Source: CAZNNH01 sp964574335
Lineage (GTDB): Bacteria > Acidobacteriota > Vicinamibacteria > Fen-336
NCBI GenBank assembly: GCA_964574335.1
Contig: CAZNNH010000147.1
Location: forward strand, 1 to 15,599
Direction: 5' to 3'
Length of the DNA stretch: 15,599 nucleotides
Positions 7,838 through 15,117 of the stretch are shown here, piece after piece (within the stretch, counting starts at the first letter, position 1; the number at the start of each line of letters is the position of its first letter). Position numbers and translations under genes: made by a program. Under the pieces are notes generated by a model. The model ran no database searches. It was not told the DNA's origin and worked only from the letters and a program-made list of their open reading frames with translations.

Positions 7838-7859
7838 ATTGGCGGTTTGCGCAACCCCC

Positions 7860-10517
7860 ATGCTCTGCCCGAACTGCAACAACGAGAACCAGCCCGGGGT
7901 CGATAGCTGCTTCTTCTGCGGCCGCGCCCTCGGCGCCCTCACCCAGGGCGCCGTCTTGGGCTCGCGCTACGAGATCCTGAGCCTCCTGGGCAAGGGGGGG
8001 ATGGGCGTCGTCTACAAGGCCAGGGACCGGATGCTGGACGAGGTGCTGGCCCTCAAGGTGCTGCGCCCCGGGGCCGCCGACACCGAGGAGGCCGCCCGCC
8101 GGTTCCGCTCCGAGATCAAGCTGGCGCGCAAGGTCTCCCACCCGAACGTCTGCCGCATCCACGAGTACGGCGAGGACGGCGACATCCGCTACATCTCGAT
8201 GGCGCTGCTGGAGGGGACCGACCTCAAGAACCTCCTGGACAACAAGTACCCGGAAGGCCTGCCGCCGGAGATGGCGTTCGAGGCCATGATCCAGGTGGCC
8301 GAGGGGCTCAAGGCCATCCACGCGGTGGGCGTCATCCACCGCGATCTCAAGACCCCCAACATCCTGCGCGACGACGACGGTGTGGTGCGGCTGATGGACT
8401 TCGGGATCGCCAAGGAGTCGAGCCAGTCGGGAGGGCTGACCGCCACCGGCGACGTGATGGGCTCGCCCGAGTACATGAGCCCCGAGCAGTGCCAGGGGAA
8501 GCCCCTCGACTTCCGCAGCGACATCTACGCCTTCGGCATCGTGCTCTTCGAGGTGTTCACCGGGGACGTCCCCTTCCGCGGCGACACGGTGGTGGCCACG
8601 CTGTTCAAGCACGTCCAGGAGAAGCCCACGCTGACCGGGCCGCTGGGCGACCGCCTGCCTCGTTGCCTGGTGCCCGTGGTCGAGAAGACACTGGCCAAGT
8701 CCCCCGCGGACCGGTACCCGAGCGCGGCCGAGCTGATCGAGGCGCTGCGGGAGGCGCAGGCCCGCCACGCCGGGGCGTCCGCCGCGACGCCTTCGCCGCC
8801 GGCCCCTCCCCGGCCCGCCACCCCGGCCTCGACCCGGCGTCTGCGGACGCCGTCGGCGGTCCGGATGGGGCGGCCCACCGTGGAGCGGCGAACCTCGACC
8901 CGCCTCGACATGTACCTCGACGTGGTCCTCAAACGCCTCGACGACGAGGGCGCCATGGCCCAGGAGGAGCGCACCGTGGCCGAGAACCTGTGCCAGGGGG
9001 GGGTGCGGGTCCTCACCTCGATGACCAGCATCGAGCCCGGCGCGATCGTGCGGATCCAGGAGGTGGGCGGCGACTTCGAGACCCGCGCCGCGGTCCGCCA
9101 CGCGTTCAAGGGCGAGGACGGGATCTACCGCTTGGGTCTCGACTTCCTCGATCGGCCCGCACCCGACCGGCTGCTGCCCGTCGACTACTCGACCTCGCGG
9201 AAGCAGCCACGGGTCTCCGGATCGCGACCGGTGCCGGCCGCCGCCGCCCAGCCCCAGGCGGGGAAGGCCCACCAAGGCGAACACGAGGACGGCGTCGAGC
9301 GTCGCGCCCACACCCGGCTCGAGATCACCCTCGACCTGATGCTCCGGCGGCTCGACGGCTCGGGCAAGGTGGTGCAGGAGGAGCGCACCGTGGCCGAGAA
9401 CATCAGCCGCGGTGGGGCCCGGGTGCTGACCTCGATGGTCGCGATCAGGACGGGGGACGTGGTCTTCATCGAAGAGGTCGGCGGCGACTTCAAGACCCGG
9501 GCCGAGGTCCGCAGCCAGTTCACGGGCAAGGACCACATCCCGCGCCTCGGCCTGAAGTTCCTGGACCGGATGGCGCCCGACCACCTGGTGCCGCCCGACG
9601 AGGTCACCGGGCGTCACAGCGCGGCCCGGGCCACCGGACCGCAGCCGCCGCCGGTTGCGAGCGGACCGGTGACGAAGGCCCCGCCGCCGGCGCCGCCACC
9701 CCCACCCCCGGCCGCGCCACCGGGCCAGTCTCTGGAGATCCGGAAGGCCGAGGTCCTGGAGGCCTACCGGGGGCTGGCCACCCGCAACCACTTCGAGGTC
9801 CTCGGCATCCCACGCAGCGCCACCGAGAAGGACGTCAAGAAGGCCTACTTCGGCCTGGTGCGCAAGTTCCATCCAGACTCCGCGCGGGAGCCTGCGCTGG
9901 CCGGCCTCAGCCGCGAGATGCAGGCGGTGTTCCTGGCCGTCGACAAGGCCCACGAGGTGCTCTCGCGGCGGGAGAGCCGGACCGACTACGAGATGCGCCT
10001 CGGCCGCCCCCGGCCCGCGCCGTCCCCCACGGCGGCGCCCGCCGAGGCGCCTCAACCGGGCTCCCCTGCGACGACGCCGCCGCCGGAGGCGGCGAACGGG
10101 GCGCCGGGCTACGCGCTGCCCAGCAACCGCGATCGCCTGCAGGCGGCGCTTCTCGACGCGCGCCAGCTTTTCGAGAAGGAGAGGTACTGGGAGGTCATCC
10201 AGTGCATCGAGGGGGCGCTGCCGCTGGCCGAGAACCCCAAGGCCCAGCAGATCCTGAACGTCCTGCTGGCCAAGGCCGTGATCAAGAACCCGAAGTGGAC
10301 GAAGCGCGGCGAGGAGATCCTGCGCGGCGTGGTGCAGCAGAACCCGGAGCACGTGGAGGCCCACCTGCTGCTGGGGCGGATCTACAAGACCAGCGGTCTG
10401 AGGGCCCGCGCCCAGCGCATGCTGCGGCGCGCCGTGGAGCTCGATCCCACCCTCAAGGAGGCGGCTGTCGAGCTGGCCGAGCTGGAGGGGCCCGGGGCGG
10501 GTCCGGAGGGCGGTTGA
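7860..10517 (+). CDS. Zinc ribbon-Ser/Thr kinase-PilZ-PilZ-J domain-TPR fusion protein
   Basis: This 885-residue cytosolic protein has no transmembrane segment. The order is as follows. A zinc ribbon has Cys3/6/17/20. A complete Hanks-type kinase spans about 34-300, with glycine loop GKGGMG (44-49), Lys66, HRDLK (160-164), DFG (180-182) and SPEYMSPEQ. A Pro/Ala-rich linker follows. PilZ-1 spans about 341-440 (RTSTR at 344-348, NLCQGG at 376-381) and PilZ-2 about 478-579 (RAHTR at 482-486, NISRGG at 514-519). After a polyproline linker comes a J domain (about 643-714, HPD at 671-673), then TPR-like helices (about 755-880). By family knowledge it should phosphorylate Ser/Thr, PilZ-2 could bind cyclic-di-GMP, the J domain would stimulate DnaK and the TPRs would bind a partner. 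ATG 7860 was chosen because the zinc ribbon starts there. It overlaps the next gene at TTGA. Confidence 0.92.
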   Translation: MLCPNCNNENQPGVDSCFFCGRALGALTQGAVLGSRYEILSLLGKGGMGVVYKARDRMLDEVLALKVLRPGAADTEEAARRFRSEIKLARKVSHPNVCRIHEYGEDGDIRYISMALLEGTDLKNLLDNKYPEGLPPEMAFEAMIQVAEGLKAIHAVGVIHRDLKTPNILRDDDGVVRLMDFGIAKESSQSGGLTATGDVMGSPEYMSPEQCQGKPLDFRSDIYAFGIVLFEVFTGDVPFRGDTVVATLFKHVQEKPTLTGPLGDRLPRCLVPVVEKTLAKSPADRYPSAAELIEALREAQARHAGASAATPSPPAPPRPATPASTRRLRTPSAVRMGRPTVERRTSTRLDMYLDVVLKRLDDEGAMAQEERTVAENLCQGGVRVLTSMTSIEPGAIVRIQEVGGDFETRAAVRHAFKGEDGIYRLGLDFLDRPAPDRLLPVDYSTSRKQPRVSGSRPVPAAAAQPQAGKAHQGEHEDGVERRAHTRLEITLDLMLRRLDGSGKVVQEERTVAENISRGGARVLTSMVAIRTGDVVFIEEVGGDFKTRAEVRSQFTGKDHIPRLGLKFLDRMAPDHLVPPDEVTGRHSAARATGPQPPPVASGPVTKAPPPAPPPPPPAAPPGQSLEIRKAEVLEAYRGLATRNHFEVLGIPRSATEKDVKKAYFGLVRKFHPDSAREPALAGLSREMQAVFLAVDKAHEVLSRRESRTDYEMRLGRPRPAPSPTAAPAEAPQPGSPATTPPPEAANGAPGYALPSNRDRLQAALLDARQLFEKERYWEVIQCIEGALPLAENPKAQQILNVLLAKAVIKNPKWTKRGEEILRGVVQQNPEHVEAHLLLGRIYKTSGLRARAQRMLRRAVELDPTLKEAAVELAELEGPGAGPEGG
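9375..9401 (+). repeat. 27-bp exact repeat in tandem PilZ domains
   Basis: This 27-base segment is identical to bases 8961-8987. Both encode QEERTVAEN immediately before the second PilZ motif. It shows that the two PilZ domains arose by duplication, with the surrounding codons diverged. Confidence 0.85.
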
Positions 10518-11167
10518 GCCAAAGGCTCGCCCTCGGGGTGTGCCTGCTGGTCCTGGCGACGGCCGGGTGCGGGAACCGGCCCGCTCCGAAGCCGACGGCG
10601 GACGTTGCTCCCGAACCGGGGCAGGCGCACCCACCCGACGGCCCAGCGCCGGCCGCCGCGGTGGCCCTCGAAAAAGAGCTGCGTGACGCCGCCTTCGCCG
10701 GCGCCACCGACGAGGTGCGAGCGGTGCTTCTATCGGGCGCCGGGGTCGATGCCCAGGACGGAGAGGGACGCAGCGCGCTGATGCTGGCCGCCTTCAACGG
10801 CCACGTTTCCACGGTGGCGTTGCTGCTGGAGCGGGGCGGCCAGCCCGACCTGCGCGACAGCGCCGGGCGCACCGCGCTCATGTACGCGTCCAGCGGCCCG
10901 TTCGCCGAGGCGGTGGAGCTGCTGCTCGGGCACGGCGCCGACCCCAACCTGAAGGACTCCGGGGAGGGCTGGACAGCCCTCATGTTCGCCGCCGGGGAGG
11001 GGCAGCTCGAGGTGGTGCAGGCCCTGCTTCGCCACGGCGCCGATGCCGCCGCCCGGGACGGCGATGGCGACGCCGCCATCGACCACGCGCGCCGCCGTGG
11101 GCGTGGCGGAGTGGTCGAGCTGCTCGAGGCGCCGCGGGGGGCGCCGGCCGCCACACCATCACGTTAG
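10514..11167 (+). CDS. Ankyrin-repeat lipoprotein
   Basis: This is a 217-residue protein. Starting at TTG 10514 gives a signal sequence with Arg4 and a hydrophobic core ending LATAGC, so Cys19 would be lipidated. The -3 residue is Thr, so the lipobox is imperfect. A Pro/Ala-rich tether (about 20-50) leads to about five ankyrin repeats (about 52-207), for example GRSALMLAAFNGHVSTVALLLERG and GWTALMFAAGEGQLEVVQALLRHGAD. The first and last repeats are degenerate caps. Ankyrin repeats are protein-binding, so an envelope scaffold or inhibitor role is inferred. The TTG shares bases with the kinase stop (TTGA, 10514-10517), and GGAGG at 10505-10509 supports reinitiation. It therefore depends translationally on the kinase gene. 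A GTG at 10538 is an alternative but would shorten the signal sequence. Confidence 0.82.
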   Translation: MSQRLALGVCLLVLATAGCGNRPAPKPTADVAPEPGQAHPPDGPAPAAAVALEKELRDAAFAGATDEVRAVLLSGAGVDAQDGEGRSALMLAAFNGHVSTVALLLERGGQPDLRDSAGRTALMYASSGPFAEAVELLLGHGADPNLKDSGEGWTALMFAAGEGQLEVVQALLRHGADAAARDGDGDAAIDHARRRGRGGVVELLEAPRGAPAATPSR

Positions 11168-11184
11168 CCTTGGGAGGTTCGTCG

Positions 11185-12135
11185 ATGCCGGTATGGAAAG
11201 CGACGGTGGGGCCGCGGGTGTGCGGGATCGGCCTTCTCCTGGTACTGCTGGCGGCGGGCGCCGTCGCCCAGTCGACGGACGGTCCCGTCGCCGCCGAGAC
11301 GGCGCCGATCACGCTGGTCGAGGTGACCCCCTCCGTGGTGATGGCGCGCCACGACTACGGCTCCAACATCACCTGCTTCGCCCTCGACGGCGGGCTGGTC
11401 TTCGTCGACGCCGGGCTCAGCACGGAGGTGGCCGCCCGCTTCCGCCGCGACATGGAGCGCCGCTTCTCCAAGGCCACGGTGATGCTGCTGCTGACCCACG
11501 CCCACGTCGACCACATCTTCGGGATGGGGGCCTTCTCCGACGTCCCGGTGGTGGCGGCGGCCAAGGCCCGTGAGGTCTTCGAGAAGCAGCTCGAGGCGGC
11601 GCTCAACCCGGAGCAGATCGCCTCGTGGGCCCGCGTCTTCCCCGGCTTCGAACAGACCGTGAAGACCGCCAAGCCCTTCCTGCCCACCCAGTGGGTGGAC
11701 GGCGAGGCCCCCGTCGGTCCCGGCGGCGAGATCGTGTTCCGGGTGACCGGCGGCCACTCGCTGGGCGACGCCCACGCCTACTTCGCCAAAGAGGGCGTCA
11801 TCGCCGCCGGCGACCTGCTGCAGGCCGACCGCCACCCCTACTTCGGTGACCCGGCCACCGACCTGGGTGCCTGGATCGCCACCCTCGACTCCTGGGCGGC
11901 GATGGACGTGAAGAAGCTCTGCCCCGGCCACGGCCCGGCGGTGGACGCCGACTACGTGCCGCGGGTCTCCAGCTTCTTCAAGGAGACGATCGCAGCGGTC
12001 AAGAAGCTGAAGGCGGAAGGCGTCCCGGTGGAGCAGGCGGTCGTCCACCCCAGTCTGCCGGCCGGCTACTGGGGTGACGAGAAGAAGCCGGGCTGGTATG
12101 ACTACTGCGTGGCCAAGCTGTACCAGTCGCTGTGA
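11185..12135 (+). CDS. Exported metallo-beta-lactamase-fold hydrolase
   Basis: This 316-residue protein has a Sec signal peptide: Lys5/Arg11, a hydrophobic run GIGLLLVLLAAG, and likely cleavage after AVA (residue about 28). The mature part is a metallo-beta-lactamase fold with a full binuclear metal set: His105-x-His107-x-Asp109-His110 (HAHVDH), His191 (GGHSLGD), Asp210 (AAGDLL) and His249 (PGHG). The upstream strand-loop DGGLVFVDAG is typical of the superfamily. The substrate cannot be assigned from sequence; a phosphoesterase, thioesterase, lactonase or quinoprotein-associated hydrolase are all possible. A true beta-lactamase is not indicated. ATG 11185 has GGGAGG 7 nt upstream, and the gap from the ankyrin gene is 17 bp, so it is the third gene of the kinase operon. 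It ends 3 bp from the convergent fkp stop. Confidence 0.88.
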   Translation: MPVWKATVGPRVCGIGLLLVLLAAGAVAQSTDGPVAAETAPITLVEVTPSVVMARHDYGSNITCFALDGGLVFVDAGLSTEVAARFRRDMERRFSKATVMLLLTHAHVDHIFGMGAFSDVPVVAAAKAREVFEKQLEAALNPEQIASWARVFPGFEQTVKTAKPFLPTQWVDGEAPVGPGGEIVFRVTGGHSLGDAHAYFAKEGVIAAGDLLQADRHPYFGDPATDLGAWIATLDSWAAMDVKKLCPGHGPAVDADYVPRVSSFFKETIAAVKKLKAEGVPVEQAVVHPSLPAGYWGDEKKPGWYDYCVAKLYQSL

Positions 12136-12138
12136 GGC

Positions 12139-15063
12139 CTACGACGCCGAGACCTCCAGGCCGCAGCCGCTGAGCGAGAACGAGACCAGGCGCGCGCGCG
12201 AGTCCTCGAAGCGGCGGCGTAGCACGTCGCGCAGCGCGTCCGCGCTGCGCGGATCCGGCGAGGCGAACAGGGCGTAGCCGCCGCCGCCGGCGCCCAGCAG
12301 CTTGGCGCCCCCGCAGTGGGGGCGGGTGGCCTCGAAGATCTCGTCCACCTCGGGGTTGGTGGTGCTCGGATGGACTCGCTTGTTGGCCGCCCACGACAGC
12401 GCCAGCACCTCGGCCACCGCGTCGCGGTCGCGCCGCTCGATGGCGTCCTTGGCGTCCAGGGCGAGCTGGTCCATGTGCCGCAGCGTGAACAGGTAGGCCC
12501 GTGAGGCGCCGTTCACCTGGTCGACCACGTCCGCCAGGATGTTGCGGGCCAGCCGGGTGAGCCCGGTGTAGAAGAGCGAGTAGCAGGAGAGGCTCTCGGG
12601 CTCCTGGAACAGGAACGGGTCGAGCTGGTGGATCACCGGGTGGGGACGGAAGCCGGGCCGGCTCTGGATGCACTTGATCCCGCCCACGGCGCCCCCGATC
12701 TGGTCCTGCCAGCCGCCACCCGTGGTCAGCATCTGCTCCACCTGGAGCACCTGGCGGATCAGCTCGTCCATCACCACCGCCCGCCCGAAGAAGCGGCTGA
12801 GCGCCGCCAGGATGGCGGCGCCCAGGATCGAGGATGTTCCGAGCCCCGAGCCCTTGGGGACCGCGCACAGCAGCGTGATCTCGAGCCCGGCGCCGAGGCG
12901 GTCGAGGACCTTGTGAAGTGAGCGCCCCTCCCGGCCGCCCCCGCCCAGCCCCACCAGGCAGAGGGCGGCCTTGGGCAGGGCGAAGGGAGACACGGGGTCC
13001 CGGTAGTCGCGCAGCGTCTCGAAGCCGGTGAAGGTTTCCGTGTGGCCGAGGTCGATGGAGTGGACGCGGATGTGGCGCTCCGGGCTGCGCCGGCAGAACA
13101 CCTGGATCGGCGGCTGGCCGTTCAGGTCGACCGCCAGGTTCACCACCCGGCCGCCGTGGCGCAGCGTGTAGGGAGGGGTGTCGGTCCAGCCGCCGGCGAG
13201 GTCGAGGCGGACCGGGGCCCGCGCCCACACGATCTGGTCCTCCTTGAGCGCCAGCGAGAGCGTCGGGGTCTCGCCCGGCCGCGAGACGTACTCGATCTCG
13301 GGGAGCTTCGAGCCGGTGTCGGGGAGCTCCGGAGACAGGGCCCGGAGGCAGCGGGCGCGGTAGCCGCGCAGCAGCGCGTCGTCGGTGCGGTTCAGCCAGT
13401 CGGCCAGCGGGGCGACCCATTCCTCGGCGGCGAATGTCTGGGCGAAGTCCCGGGCGCTGACGCTGCGCCAGCCGTGGCCGCGCCGGAACAGCTCGCGGAG
13501 CCGGCCGCGGCGCAGCTCCACTCGCCGGTCCTCGCGGCGCACCACGTCGTCCCGCTCCTGGATCTCGCCCAGACAGAGCCGCCGGGCCTCCCGGAACCGG
13601 CGGGTCCATTCGGCATCGGGCACCGACAGGTAGCCGGCCAGCAGCTCCGTGGTCGGGTCGCAGCAGTGAAGGCGCGCGCGGTAGAGGTCGTTCTGGGGAC
13701 CGCCGTCGAAGACGTCATCGCGGACCAGGCCGCGCGCCGAAAGCCACCGGTCGAGCGGCTGGCCGCAGAAGACGACGGCGGCCGGGTCGGCCTCGACCCT
13801 CAGGCTGTCTCCCGAAGACAGCACCACCACCACCCGCTCGCTCCCCAGCCGGCGCTCGTCGAGGACGAAGCCGCGAGGGACCTCGAACGGGAGCGACCAG
13901 CCGTCGAGGCCGATCAGCAGGTTGTCGCCGCCGAGGCCGGCGAAGGAGGTGGCGCGGCAGGCCTCGACCAGCACCGGCGCCTGGGTCCGGGCGCCGCCGT
14001 CCACCTCGAGGCTGTTGTGGGTCACCCGCTGCGCGGTCTCGAAGGGCCGGATCTCGCCCCCGTCCTTCTCGTAGAAGGGCGTGAGCTGGCGGGCCATCAG
14101 GTCGCGGCAGGCTGCCGGCAGCTCGGCCAGGCTTCCCATGTGGATGAAGGTGGTGGCCCGGGTGAGGGCGCCGCCCAGGCCGAGCGGATGGAAGGCCTGG
14201 TACGCGCGGCGCGCCTCGGGCTCGGCCAGCTTGCTGGCAGGCCGGATCCGTCGAATGAAGGCCTCCAGGTCGAGGTCCGGCAGGCAGGCGGTGAGGACCT
14301 CGAGGTAGAGGTCGAACCGCAGGCTCCCGGCGGCCAGGCCCTCGAGCCACGTCGCGCCCTCGAAGGGGGCCCGGCCCAGGTCCAGGAAGGCCCCGCAGGC
14401 CTGGGCGTCCAGCGAGACCAGACCGATGTCGAGGGCGCACTCGTCGGTCCCCTCGATGAGGGCCTCGCGGGCCAGGACCTCGGCCGGCGCCTTCTGGAAG
14501 TAGTCGACCACGCGCTCGCGGTGCGGGTCGAAGCGGAAGACGCCGTGGCGCGAGCCCTGCTCCAGCGAGGCCGGCTTGGCGAAGCCGAAGACCGGGCCGC
14601 GCCGGGCGGGGACGCTGCCGGTGTCGAAGTCGATGAAGACGTCGCCGGTGGCCACCACCACCTCGCCCCGGCGCCAGGGGTACTCGAGGAAGAGGCCGAG
14701 CTGGGCGTCGAGGGCCACCGGGGGCAGCACCGCGCTCGATGCCAGCGGCAGCGGCGCGAACAGCTTCCCCTCGGGGGCGTAGCAGGGGAGACGACGGCTC
14801 TCGCCGCCGGCATGGATGAGCAGGATGCGCCGGCTGGCGAAGAACGACTCGGGCGGCTCGCCGGACCGCCGCACAAGCTCCGAGAGCGCCCACAGCGTCC
14901 CGCCGCCGGTCCCGACCCGACCGCCCGGCGGATCGGCCACCACCTCGAAGCCAAGCTCCCGAGGGTACAGCTCGCTCTCTTGCCGGCGCAGGATCAGCTT
15001 CCGAAACGCCTCCGCCTGCCCCGCCGAAGCCGCCGTGATCAGCACGGTGTCGAACAAACGCAT
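12139..15063 (-). CDS. fkp: Bifunctional L-fucokinase / L-fucose-1-phosphate guanylyltransferase
   Basis: This 974-residue cytosolic enzyme would convert L-fucose to fucose-1-phosphate and then GDP-L-fucose by the salvage route, supplying fucosyltransferases. The N half has the nucleotidyltransferase features of Fkp: DPPGGRVGTGGGTLWAL (about 44-60), HAGGESRRLP (84-93) and Lys100, followed by a beta-helix-like region. The C half is a GHMP kinase: APVRLDLAGGWTDTPP with Asp628, PKGSGLGTSS (Lys737-Ser745), GGGWQDQIGG with Asp787 as candidate catalytic residue, and GAGGGGYALF (923-932). Length is close to the about 950 residues of Bacteroides Fkp, so both activities should be present. ATG 15063 matches the family N-terminus but has no Shine-Dalgarno. 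Its closest alternative reading is that only one activity is retained, or that the sugar is a related 6-deoxy or heptose sugar. No fucosyltransferase or fucose transporter lies in the window. Confidence 0.9.
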   Translation of the reverse strand: MRLFDTVLITAASAGQAEAFRKLILRRQESELYPRELGFEVVADPPGGRVGTGGGTLWALSELVRRSGEPPESFFASRRILLIHAGGESRRLPCYAPEGKLFAPLPLASSAVLPPVALDAQLGLFLEYPWRRGEVVVATGDVFIDFDTGSVPARRGPVFGFAKPASLEQGSRHGVFRFDPHRERVVDYFQKAPAEVLAREALIEGTDECALDIGLVSLDAQACGAFLDLGRAPFEGATWLEGLAAGSLRFDLYLEVLTACLPDLDLEAFIRRIRPASKLAEPEARRAYQAFHPLGLGGALTRATTFIHMGSLAELPAACRDLMARQLTPFYEKDGGEIRPFETAQRVTHNSLEVDGGARTQAPVLVEACRATSFAGLGGDNLLIGLDGWSLPFEVPRGFVLDERRLGSERVVVVLSSGDSLRVEADPAAVVFCGQPLDRWLSARGLVRDDVFDGGPQNDLYRARLHCCDPTTELLAGYLSVPDAEWTRRFREARRLCLGEIQERDDVVRREDRRVELRRGRLRELFRRGHGWRSVSARDFAQTFAAEEWVAPLADWLNRTDDALLRGYRARCLRALSPELPDTGSKLPEIEYVSRPGETPTLSLALKEDQIVWARAPVRLDLAGGWTDTPPYTLRHGGRVVNLAVDLNGQPPIQVFCRRSPERHIRVHSIDLGHTETFTGFETLRDYRDPVSPFALPKAALCLVGLGGGGREGRSLHKVLDRLGAGLEITLLCAVPKGSGLGTSSILGAAILAALSRFFGRAVVMDELIRQVLQVEQMLTTGGGWQDQIGGAVGGIKCIQSRPGFRPHPVIHQLDPFLFQEPESLSCYSLFYTGLTRLARNILADVVDQVNGASRAYLFTLRHMDQLALDAKDAIERRDRDAVAEVLALSWAANKRVHPSTTNPEVDEIFEATRPHCGGAKLLGAGGGGYALFASPDPRSADALRDVLRRRFEDSRARLVSFSLSGCGLEVSAS

Positions 15064-15068
15064 GCGGC

Positions 15069-15074
15069 ATTATG
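15069..15074 (-). promoter_or_regulatory. Candidate -10 for fkp giving a leaderless or near-leaderless mRNA
   Basis: On the minus strand these bases read CATAAT (5 of 6 matches to TATAAT), ending only 5 nt before the fkp ATG. No convincing -35 is visible. If used, transcription would begin at about the start codon, which fits the absence of a Shine-Dalgarno. Confidence 0.3.
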
Positions 15075-15100
15075 GGGTCAGGTCTAGACTTTTGACTTTC
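15070..15100. repeat. REP-like palindromic sequence between the antitoxin and fkp
   Basis: GTCA (15077-15080) and TGAC (15093-15096) flank the perfect 8-bp palindrome GTCTAGAC (15082-15089). The string tggggtcaggtctagacttt is, from memory, a common dispersed motif next to IS200/REP-associated (RAYT) transposases in GC-rich genomes. No transposase is present here. It is AT-richer than its surroundings, consistent with an inserted remnant. Confidence 0.5.
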
Positions 15101-15117
15101 GGAAGAACCACTGAGCG

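Noticed and set aside
7838..7850. Possible sigma-54 promoter (TTGGC...TTGC) before the kinase gene
   Set aside because: The GG and GC dinucleotides are about 8 bp apart rather than the required 12.
7812..10634. Minus-strand open frame of 940 codons
   Set aside because: It is antisense to the kinase fusion, whose catalytic motifs are unmistakable. The antisense product is a His/Leu/Gly/Arg-rich shadow.
11185..12135. Beta-lactamase (antibiotic resistance) reading of the metallo-hydrolase
   Set aside because: The superfamily metal motif is shared by many hydrolases, and no class B lactamase-specific features were seen. Only the fold can be claimed.
13042..15087. Plus-strand open frame of 681 codons opposite fkp
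   Set aside because: It shows no recognisable domains, while the minus strand carries full Fkp motifs.
15064..15117. Short minus-strand reading after the antitoxin (GTG VVLPKVKSLDLTP stop) as a toxin
   Set aside because: It has only about 14 codons with no PIN or RelE features. It is better explained by the REP-like sequence.
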